64,000 nucleotides of DNA from Nymphalis io (taxonomy: Eukaryota > Arthropoda > Insecta > Lepidoptera > Nymphalidae): NCBI RefSeq assembly GCF_905147045.1, contig NC_065908.1, positions 2,542,001-2,606,000 of the forward strand. The letters run 5' to 3'. How positions within the stretch are numbered: the first letter of the stretch is position 1; each line of letters starts with the position of its first letter. Below the pieces are notes generated by a model, which made no database searches, had not been told where the DNA came from, and saw nothing but the letters and a program-made list of their open reading frames with translations. Below are positions 26,119 to 36,100 of this stretch, piece by piece. The position numbers and the translations under genes are program-made.

Positions 26119-26334
26119 CTTTAAGATTTGAATCGAGCGACAATAGTTTGCGACATCGTGCGTGCTCGCAACACAATGCCGTAAGTTTGCCGTTACGAGT
26201 TTCGACTGCGCCGGCGCAGATAGCTAACGGTGCCCGCGACATTTCACGATCGACCGAGGTTCGATTTAGCACGACCTCTGCACAGAAATGTACCTCGACT
26301 TTTGTGCTGTTGAATTTGCAAACAAGACGCATGT
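26119..26334 (-). other. CpG-rich block, possible alternative first exon or conserved element
   Basis: About 215 bp with much higher GC and CpG density than its flanks (it includes CTGCGCCGGCGCAG, a near-palindrome). On the minus strand it is bordered by an acceptor-like TTATGTTCTGCCAG and a weak donor-like AAAG then GTTAAA, and one frame is open throughout (26114-26350). That frame would join the 20846 exon in the wrong phase, so if it is an exon of that gene it is untranslated. It could instead be an enhancer or alternative promoter. Confidence 0.35.
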
Positions 26335-26429
26335 GACCCTGGCAGAACATAATCTTGGCAATAGGATGTATATAATTTATCCTTTATGTTATCCATGTTT
26401 TTATAATACATATATAATACAGAATTCAT

Positions 26430-27900
26430 CCATCCATAAAATTTATTCTTAAATGAGTTTGTTTGTTGTAAGCAACAAATAAAATTAGTATTTATTATAA
26501 ATTTAAAAGTAATAAAAATTAAAAAATAACAGTATCATATTAATGAGGTAAGATCTTCAAGAAATTCAACTGTACTAACTGGTTTTAGATTTATCACCAT
26601 TAATAAAAAAAAACATGTTAATTAATTTCATTATACCATTTTTTTTAAATTAATGAGTATTTTATAGTAATAGTATGTTCATTAGATTATTTAAATTATT
26701 ATTAAATTTTTAATTGTTATTAAATTATATTACTTGTTCTATAAAATATAAAGTTTTAAAAATACAAATAGAAAGTAAGCCAATTTCAATTTTATCAATC
26801 AAATTATCAATCAGATTATAGGTTTTATCATTTATCATTTGCTGATTAAGATCTAAAGAAATGCTTTTCTAGCTAATGATAAACATTACTTATATTATCA
26901 TCTTCAGAAATAAAATAACTTTATATAAATTTGCCAACCTCTATAATGTTACACATATGTATAAGTCCTAAACAAGTTTACTTTTTTATATCTTATTTCA
27001 ACATGTTAATAATCAACTATATAATAAAAATAATAATAATAATTTATTTATTCAAGTAACAAGACCCATATAAAAATATAAAAAATATGAAAAAAAGATT
27101 TTTTTTTCACAACTAAAATTAACATGATTTAACCTACACTTAAAACAAAAATAAAAACATTACCTAATATGATAATCAATACATATGAATAGAAAAACAT
27201 TTCCTGTTTCTCCATTTAAAATAGAAGATGCAAAACTAACCTATAAGATATTATCTAACCTATAAGATATTTTGATTAAAAATAATTTGTGGAAATTAAT
27301 GAACATTATCAATTTAAATGAACTCAAAATGTTCATCAATTTCTTTCGGTTGCAAAAACTAAAATCAAATAAAAATCTTATAAGAAAAAAAGAAGGATTA
27401 AATTTTTCCAATGTCATTTGCTACTTGCTAGTAAACATATGATTCGCTTCACTACTGCATAACAAATCTGGCCATAAACATTTCAAGTGCAAAAGGCCCA
27501 AAAACTAACAAGAAAAATGGTAATATAAAACAGAAATCATTTGCTATTAACAAGCCTCGAAACCAGATTCAATGTTTTAAGAAACACGTAGTGAGCGGTA
27601 TCATATCGCCTGTATAGAAAGCAATAAACGACGCCACATTCAACTGAGAACCAGTAATTTTCCTCTCATCTTTTTCACTTCATAGGATACATGGAAATAT
27701 ACCTCACCTTTCAAAGATAAACTTCTGTCTGTATGATCCTACTATCATGCTGGAGAAGCACACAAAAGCGGACAAAGGGTCCTTCAAAACACAGCCATTT
27801 TGAAACCGTTCATATAAAATGTTACGTGTACTACGTTAGCTTATAGTTTTAAGGTTGATATTAGAAACTATATTATCCGTTCGCACTCATTTTGGTTTTA
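26430..27900. other. Very AT-rich probable intron
   Basis: Nothing recognised; includes poly-A and AT-rich simple sequence around 26500-27150. Confidence 0.4.
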
Positions 27901-27919
27901 CAGCACAGTAAAAACTTAC

Positions 27920-28070
27920 ACTAAACATTTCACACACTATTAGTACGATTTCACTTCATACTTTCGCACACACCCGTACACGTCGCAAAGTCCGTCGAAC
28001 GGAAGCGACGAACTCACACGAATGGCGCTTCAATTCACGAATGGCGGAGCGACGGAACGAAGCTCAGTGT
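27920..28070 (-). promoter_or_regulatory. Probable 5' non-coding exon and promoter of the minus-strand gene
   Basis: A CpG-rich block (CACACCCGTACACGTCGCAA, CGTCGAACGGAAGCGACG) stands out from AT-rich flanks. Read on the minus strand it ends in a strong donor (TTTAGT then GTAAGTTTTT at 27919). Any ATG within it stops almost at once, so it would be 5' UTR. It most simply belongs to the gene whose coding exon is at 20673-20846, about 7 kb downstream. The transcription start is not determined. Confidence 0.5.
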
Positions 28071-28475
28071 TGCTACTACGAATCAAAATTTGATACCATA
28101 ATATTATTTAAAGAATATCTTTTAAATTATGTTAATACTGCTGTTTATTTTAGCAAAGTATAAATCCTAGGTTATAGCTATCCTAAATTATATTTAGATT
28201 ATTTTCATTTCCACAAACAATTTAATTTGTTTAGAAAGGTATAAAAGTGGTTTTTTAAATCAAATGTAAATTTTTATAATTTATTAATTCATAAAAATTA
28301 GATTGAGCTCTGAATATATGTAAAATAATAGACAAAACTGATTATATATAGTTAGTAGTAGAACTAATTAGAACTATATATTAGATAATTTATAGCGTAG
28401 ACAGAGAAACAAATAGACCAAGGGACCGTGAAACCGCAATTGAGACAGCGATAGTTTGTCAATGTTGCGTATAAT

Positions 28476-28489
28476 GTTGCCATAGTAAC
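28476..28489 (+). promoter_or_regulatory. RFX X-box match inside the transposon
   Basis: GTTGCCATAGTAAC matches the X-box consensus (GTNNCC, two-base spacer, RGNAAC) at every defined position. It lies about 80 bp inside the left end of the DNA transposon, 1.5 kb upstream of the KIAA1549-like start and about 400 bp upstream of the probable first exon of the minus-strand gene. Confidence 0.5.
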
Positions 28490-29157
28490 TGCATTCCCCT
28501 TTTGGGAGATAAATAATTTTCAGGATTTCATTAAAACAAAATAAGGTTATTAAATTTTACTCTTTAATATTTAATATTCATTTTTTAAATTAAAATATTT
28601 TTTTGTTTTCCAACTACACCCAAAAAACCGTTGCATTGTTTGTTTTTGTTTCCGTTATCAATAGTATTTCAGCATCTTTATATGGTACTGGATTAGCATT
28701 CTCCTCAGATGTTGAAATCTAAAACACTCAATTAAATTATTAATAAAGAATGGTTGCCACATACATTTCTATGTTAACCTCTTGACTTAGAAACTAATAA
28801 TATTATAAATTAATGAAGAATGGTAAATAATGTAGTCGTTAGGAAATTATAAATAGGAGAACGAATAAATTAAAATAACATATTTACATATAACGAAACA
28901 CTTATTGGACTCTTATTGGACTCCGTATTTATTTGTTTACAACGTCGACGAGTCGATATTTTTTATCGAAAATCGGGACATTTTCTTTAACTGACGCTGG
29001 CTGCACTTACATAATAAATAATTATAGGTTATGAATGATAAAATCTGAAAAATCCTATTATCTTCAGGATTTTAATGCAATATCAGGTACCGTCATACTA
29101 TGGCATAAATAAACATAACTGAGAAACTTTATTTAGGGACAAAATAGACGTACTTAC

Positions 29158-29228
29158 GCGTAAAAACACACGCCGGCAATTTTCTTCTTGCTATTGCTGT
29201 AATATGAAATAATAGGACAATGCACCAT
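29158..29228 (-). pseudogene. THAP-like first exon, decayed transposase remnant
   Basis: On the minus strand an ATG opens 23 codons plus two bases, MVHCPIISYYSNSKKK then a short tail ending GVCFYA, cut by a strong donor (ACGC then GTAAGTACG). The pattern M-V-x-C-x4-(C)-x-N-x-S-K and G-V-x-F-Y is that of the start of a THAP zinc-finger domain, but the second cysteine is replaced by tyrosine. The best following acceptor, near 28721, gives only about 20 more codons before a stop. It probably came from the transposase of the surrounding element. Confidence 0.4.
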
Positions 29229-29763
29229 TGTATAACCTTCGATATGATATAAGGATTGTCTCTCGGCCTTTTCACTGGATTAGAATTGTTTTCTCACATA
29301 AAAATAAGTGAAAATTGAACAAAAAACACAATGAATGCATCAACTGTCAACTACTCAAGTAGCGAAACAAACATCAAAACTGGTTACGCGATAAGGGACA
29401 AAAGATTTGATAATTCTATCTCTGTCTAAACCATTTGTAACGTAATTTTCGTTCTCTTTCTTGTGTAAGTGAGAAGGAAATCGTCATTGCGTCTATTAGT
29501 TTCTCTGTCTACGATTTATAGTAGCTTTAGTCTATGGATTTATGAATAACGGTGCTTTAATTGTTGTAAATACAGGCAACACAGTTGAAAATACGCAACA
29601 TAAAATAATATAGCATTTAAAATAAAATAGTTAATATAGTAATAACTAATACTTCTAAAAATATTCTGTACTTTATGTTCTCTGTTTTTTGTGCCAATAT
29701 TTATCATTTTGACAGATAAGAAAAAAATATATCAATGGGCGATTGCGCGCGTGATTCAATTAT

Positions 29764-29776
29764 GTTGCTAAGCAAC
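29764..29776 (+). promoter_or_regulatory. Perfect palindromic RFX X-box
   Basis: GTTGCTAAGCAAC is a perfect X-box half-site palindrome (GTTGC, TAA, GCAAC). It lies 250 bp upstream of the putative start codon of the KIAA1549-like gene, in the only CpG-richer part of that promoter (GCGATTGCGCGCGTGATTC lies just before it). RFX factors bind such sites in promoters of ciliary genes. Confidence 0.6.
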
Positions 29777-30023
29777 GTGTTAATAATTCAAAAGCACAGT
29801 AGTGTTCGGGAAATTAATACAGTAGGCTGGCGAACGTGAAAATGTTTATATCTAAAATCGTTACGCGTTATAATAAGATCTTGCTCACCTTTCTTAATTT
29901 TTAGTGTAACATTCGACACCATGAATTTCATATTGTGTTTACGCTTTACAACATACCAAAAATACATTTTATGATAATAAGAAAATCGCTAGAAATTAAT
30001 CTTTACCTAAATAAAAGATAAAA

Positions 30024-30112
30024 ATGTATATTTTTCTCTTTTTAATACTCAAAGTACTTTTAACATTTTTGACAAACACTTGCGCGGACGAATTGGAAAA
30101 TGAAGAAAAAAG
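30024..30112 (+). CDS. First coding exon (signal peptide) of the KIAA1549-like gene, with frame break
   Basis: The ATG at 30024 opens MYIFLFLILKVL but runs into a stop at 30102. Shifting by one base after the T-run at 30058-30062 continues LTFLTNTCADELENEEK, completing a textbook signal peptide with a likely cut after TCA. The shifted frame also joins exon 2 in phase across a good donor (GTAAGT at 30113). So either the five-T run carries one extra base (assembly error or null allele), or the exon really starts at an acceptor-like site (pyrimidine-rich tract, AG at 30053-30054) and the true start lies in an upstream exon I did not find. Confidence 0.55.
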
Positions 30113-33100
30113 TAAGTGATTTTTAATGTATTTGTTAACATTTATTATTTTTGAAAAATAAATATTTTATTTATAAAAATAAGTAATATACATATACTAA
30201 ACACTTAAATGTGCTTACACTAAACCTCTATCTATTTTTTATTTTTATTTTTTTTTTTGTATATATTATAATTGAACAATATTGTATTTATACTTTATAA
30301 TTTATTTGAGTATTAATTATAAAAGTCACGTGTACTTGCACTTAATATAAAAAATGCGTATCTTTTTCTAACCTAACTGGTTTTTAATACTTTCAATACT
30401 ATACTTATAATAATACTAGTTTTCGCCACCGGCTTCGCCCGCGTATTAGGGGAGGAGTTACGTGCTTCATATGTGCCTATGTCTTTCCTTGGGCTTGAAG
30501 GCTTGAAGTTCAAGCTTGCTTTACATCAAAGCTCAATAGTTTAACCGTGAAAGCCTAACAGAAAAACACATCTACTGTCGTATTTTTAATATTAGTATAG
30601 AGATTTTTATTATAAATAATCAATTAAAACCAAAACAGTTTACGGTTCGCTGCGCGCGCGGCAGTGCGTTGTCATCCATCCGCTCTATGACAAAAGGTTG
30701 CCGAGTACCCGCATGTAACCGCCGAATTAAACCGCTTTTATATGCATGTTTATTCGATTGTGCAAAACCCGGTTATGGACAGGAAGTTACAACCTACAGA
30801 CCCACCTTCTACTTTAATGGGTATTAAGTGGTTTAATTGCTATTAATATTGATATAAAATTGTTGATATATAGATAATATTTGTCATGTCGGTTAAACTC
30901 TTTTTCAAGCAGATCTTAATATTAATTTGGATCTGTGTGGAAAAGGGCCTTCATCTTAAATCGTGGGTGTCGAATGAGGGATTTTTTATGCGGTAGGTAC
31001 ATCAATATGAACTTGTAAGCGTCTTAAGCACCCGACCAACACACCAACAGTATTTCTTAGGAAGCATGGTATCAGACTGGTAACCGACCGAAATATTCTT
31101 GCAAATTTTTCATACGGCTTATATACTGCGACCCCAAATCAATAGGATAAGGCAAGCGAATTACATTTGTTCGAGATTTTAATTTAAATTAAAGTAGGTT
31201 TTATATTCAGTCACAGATTAAATAAAAATAATTTAAGCAATTATAGTTCATATTCTTTATTTCAAAATTGTTACATAAATCTTTAAATTAATATATATGG
31301 TTCAAAAATGTTTTATTGTGGATGAAATAAAACAATATCGAGGAAATGCGTTTTCTTTTACCTGAGCCGTAGTTGGTACGGGGTGGTGCCGAAGCAACTC
31401 CTGTCTAACAAAATATTGTGGATTAAAGAAAGAGAGGAAACGTCTTAGTTAATGTTTTTAAAAGGATTTTATATTACCCAAGAAAAATAATATAATCGAA
31501 ATAAATTAAAATGTTATGTTTGTTTTGTAATATAACTACGAATTTTTTTAAATTCGAAATATTAAATACTTTTAAATAATTGAAGGAAAAAATATGTTTG
31601 ACATATGTAACAAAAATGGTACCTACATTTCACCAGTCGGACCGGGTAGCTAGTGTAGATGTTTGACGAATATTTGAATTGATTATGACTTGGATCTTTG
31701 AAAGATTTTTACGTATTTTCCGCTATCTTTCCTAAGTTGTGCCGTTCAAAGTTAAAGTAGCTTATAGTCTACAGGCCAATAAACTATAAGACCCCATTAT
31801 TCGGGAGATCACGCGATTCCCTTATGTTTACCATCTTGTCGTTACATGAACATTTTCCATTATGCATTCCTTTAAATTTTCCCAATACGTAACTATTTGT
31901 CTCTACATATGTATAATAAATTGAGATCGATCAATACAATACATAATCATAGTTGTTTATGAAATACTGTTTTATATAATTAAAAAGTACAATAAATATA
32001 CCAATCAACTCAGACCTGGCGATAGGTTGGAGTGAACTAAAGTTAGTGTAACCAGGAGTATAAATGTTTCTTCATATCCCTTCCTTAAAACATGAAGCAA
32101 TAAGGACATTTTACCCTCAATACAACTCTTTAAGAGTTCGAAATAAAAGTAATTAAGGAATGCTTAGTTTTATAAAGATTTTACAATTATAACAATATTG
32201 GAAGAGGTTAGAAAATATTGTGTAACCATAAACAAAATGAAGTTTTCAAGCCAAACTATAATGAAATTAACTAAACTTTATAATTAGGTATTAATAATAT
32301 GTATTTTATATTATATACAAGAAAAAAATACATAGAACCGAAGCAAACGATTGTAGTAAATAGTTTCTATTTTTTTAGTGTACTTGCTGGTTTCTCCTGA
32401 TCAACACGCACGAACGCCTCGCTTGGAAGATTTCTTCTGGACAGGGTCTGGAGATGGACCACCCCCACCTGACTTATCCGAGCCAGTGGCAACACCGAGT
32501 ACACCAATTGTGCAGACTACGACTGTTCTTGCTACGGTTTACTTGGATTCATATTCACCTCAAGTATTTAACATTTCAATACATCTTTGTCACTAAAAAC
32601 ACCCACCCACCCACCTATTTTCTAAGAATAGTAACTTTCTTCCTATTTAGGCGGTGACAGATAAATCAAGCGGGGAATGTATCCTGAACTGCGATGTGAC
32701 GCCAGATAGTCTGGAAACTGAGATCCCAGAAGACCGACGTTACTGGCTCCTGACAGTAATACAAGGTTCCACTCCTGACAGCTTACAACTACGACTTGCT
32801 AGGCTATACCAAAAAGCATTTCTAAGGTAAACATAACAAGTTGAGTCATGACTAAATTTTCCGCATGCAAGTGGAATATTACAAATACGATCTACTATCA
32901 AATTGTAAAAAAAAAATTATAGTTTAACTCTTTTAGGATTAAGGTGTTTCTTTTCAAAGTTATTTAACTATTTGTGATAAATAAAGCATACAGATTTTTT
33001 TTAACAAATTCTGTAAAACAATTCTTTTATATATAATTTTATACATACGCAGTACTTTACTTTTAAAGGATTTTTACAGGCAACAAGAGCGACATCTAGG

Positions 33101-36100
33101 GATAATAAAATCTCTTGACGCACCAACGGCAAGGAAGAAACACGAAGTTCATTCGTTCGTCGTTAATAAAGATAACACATTTAACGATATAAGCACCCAC
33201 ACTGCCAAAACACCACAAAAGATCTATGATATTCAAAGTTCAATGGTAAAACTAGAGGATTTAGCCGTTAACTCAGCGTTGAAAATGGAAAACGCTGGTG
33301 CAGGTAAATTAAATAGAAGCGATGATTTGGAAGATGTAGAAATGTTTCCGGCTGATGACGTCGATCAACCGATTTCAACCAATTCTAAAATCAAAGCGAC
33401 AAAATTAAGTGAAATAGAATCTTGGATACTAGTAACACCAACAGTCGTTATACGGAAGAGAAATGTAGAAGATGTTTTAGAAGGCGACAAAGAAGATCTA
33501 ATCGACTTACCGCTTGAAGAGGAACCGAATAATGGTACAGTATTGTATAAAAGAGAAATCATTAAGCCTGAACAACAACCTCCCGTTCAAGTTCATATAC
33601 AAAATATAACCGAGGTAAAGTATAGTAGTTTTTATATTTTTAATTGCTTCCGTTTGCTTCATTACGGTATCAGTGATAAAATGATACTCGAATTTTAATT
33701 TGAAAGTGTAGTATATTACTTAACAAAATATAAATAAATAGTAGTTTAAATTGTGTCTATCACTAGCTACTCCTGACGAATATACGGATAATCTACTATT
33801 TATCTTCAACTCTCTAGTCCAAATGTCACGAACGAGTTTTAAAATTTGCACATTTATAAAGAAAGAAGACGATAAACCATTATTAGATATAAGAGATATC
33901 TTTTTGCCTCGCTCGGTTAACTGCCGTGTCGCAGTCGACGGCGGGCAGCGTGCAGATCGTGTACGTGGTGCTGGTGGGGGGGCGCGCCGTGCCGGCGGCC
34001 GTGGCGGCGCGCGACATGCGGCTCGTGCGCGACGCGGAGGTGGCGCGCGAGCTGGGCGCCGTCGTCACCACCAAGGCCGAGCGTGAGTGGACGCCGCCCG
34101 ACGAGCGATGGAGACAGCTTGATTTCTCGGAATATTTGATTGGTATCCGGGCGTAACTGGCATACCGTCGCCGGCTCATGAAAAGAGCCTTGAGAACTAA
34201 GCTTTATATGATATCGTCTTTTACTTTAGAAACTATCTCGATAAATTACTATAACTATTTTTTATTAAACAAAGTTAAAGTTTTTAAGTTAGTTAGATAT
34301 TTATTCTCTCGGAACTCTCAATACGTTCGCGACAATCAGCTAAAAAATACCTCCCTACCGCTAGCAGCGTACCTGAAGGCAGCCGAGGGTCTAGAGGGCG
34401 AGGCGGGCACGGGGGTTCGGGGTGCAGAGCTGTGGGCGCTGGTGGTGGGCTCGGTCGCGGCCCTATTGCTGGTGCTGGCTTTACTGCTGCTGCTATGTGT
34501 GGCACATAGGTGACGTTACCCCGACATACTAGGTCACAAATACTAAAACTATAAGCTCGTGTGACAAGATATATCACATCTCGTATACGCCTTAATTATC
34601 ATAGCTTAATGTAGAATTAAATTTTTACTAATATTGCATTAATCATTATTTGGCCTGCAATTATTTAATTATATATATTACATATATTATTTAATTTTCT
34701 AATTACAGAAAGAAATCTATGAAATCAGCAGCGTCTCTACGAGCCTACAGAACGGAGATGATAAGAGAAGCTGAACGTAATCAAATGAAGCAAATCAACG
34801 ACGATAAAGACGCTAAGGTCACGAATTACAATATAATATTTTATTATCTTTTATATACCTAAACATATAATTTTATAAATTTATAAACTAATCTACATAT
34901 ATATTATATATTTCTTATTACCCTCTTAAATATATTAACAAAGCTGGCATGCGTACTGTAGACTGAGTTCCAAGTGTGAGAAGCCGCTGAAAAATTGTCT
35001 TATTTTGGATTTTTAATATTTTAGTTGGTAAGTGTGGTGTCGCCGAGTAGAACGAGACCCAGCAGCGTCCTGTTGCCTATTTATAGAGCCGGCAGTGCTT
35101 CGGGGTAAGTTATCTAGACTTTAAATAAAACAGTAACAATGTGGTCTCCAGCAGGTTGAATTAGAGATCATCCCATTTCAACCCACGGGTGGACTTCTAT
35201 ACCCCTCTGTTTTGATTAGTTATCATAAGGAATTTTATAGTATCGGTAGGCGGACTAGCATATGGCCCACCTGATGGTAAGTGGTCACCAACGCCCATAG
35301 ACATTGGCATTGTAAGAAATGTTAACCATCGCTTACATCGCCTATGCGCCACTAACCTTACTAATATGTTATGCCTTTGTGCCTGTAATTACACTGGCTC
35401 AGTCACCCTTCAAACTGGAACACAATAATACCAAGTACTGCTGTTTTGCGGTAGAATATCTGATGAGTGGGTGGTACCTATCCAGACGAGTTTGCAAAAA
35501 GCCATACCACCAGTGTATTGAGGTGCTAATATTCTTTAAGTTACTGATAAATGCGCTGAATAAAATCTATCTTAGTGGACCTTACGACGCTTACTCGACG
35601 ACTGCAAACGACAATAATACATGAGCCAAAACCATACGGCATTGAGAAACTTGCATACATAAAGGTCAAAACACAGCTTGTCAACTAATATCATAAAAAA
35701 GATTAATAAATAAATAAGATTGTTCTGGAAATATAAATTCTTCGTTTCTTTATAACCAAGAAGTTCGTCTACGTCATCATCTGGCGTATCAGAAGTAGCA
35801 GCTGCTTTGAGAAGACGACAGAAGAAACCTCACGCGTTAAGGATGCCACAGAAGAAAAGAGGTTCGTTCTTTGTTCAAAATAAAGTATTTTATTACAAGT
35901 TTTATGTAACGTAACCTGGTAGCATGACTCAAATATTGTAACTTTTAAACTAATTTCACACGACCAATTGAGCTGAAATTTTCCTCATTTTTTTGGAGCT
36001 GGTGACAATACAACCTTATGTAATAAATTAGATTCGTATGAGGACATTGATTCAACTATGACTGTGTTGAATAAATTTTTCGACTTTATATTTATTTAAG

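Larger units (their letters stand above)
28388..29521. mobile_element. Non-autonomous DNA transposon with TIRs and 8-bp target duplication
   Basis: The element 28396-29513 (1118 bp) begins CGTAGACAGAGAAAC and ends with its reverse complement; beyond these 15 bases the ends continue to match (AATAGAC). It is flanked on both sides by ATTTATAG (28388-28395 and 29514-29521), a perfect 8-bp duplication. Eight bp is the hAT and P superfamily size, and the sequence fits the hAT preference nTnnnnAn. No intact transposase ORF is present; a THAP-like exon remnant (29158-29228) hints at a P-type or other THAP-bearing parent. It sits between two divergent genes and holds an RFX X-box match near its left end. 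Confidence 0.8.

Noticed and set aside
29842..30000. Alternative start codons (MFISKIVTRY..., MNFILCLRF...) upstream of the KIAA1549-like exon 1
   Set aside because: Both stop within about 20 codons and neither joins exon 2 in phase; at most they are upstream ORFs.
33751..34179. ORFs of 98-111 codons on both strands around exon 5
   Set aside because: They are other frames of the GC-rich exon 5 of the KIAA1549-like gene; only the frame starting at 33935 keeps phase with neighbours.
35319..35624. 101-codon ORF in intron 8
   Set aside because: Most of it is the family B repeat; similar frames appear in other copies, so it is not a gene.
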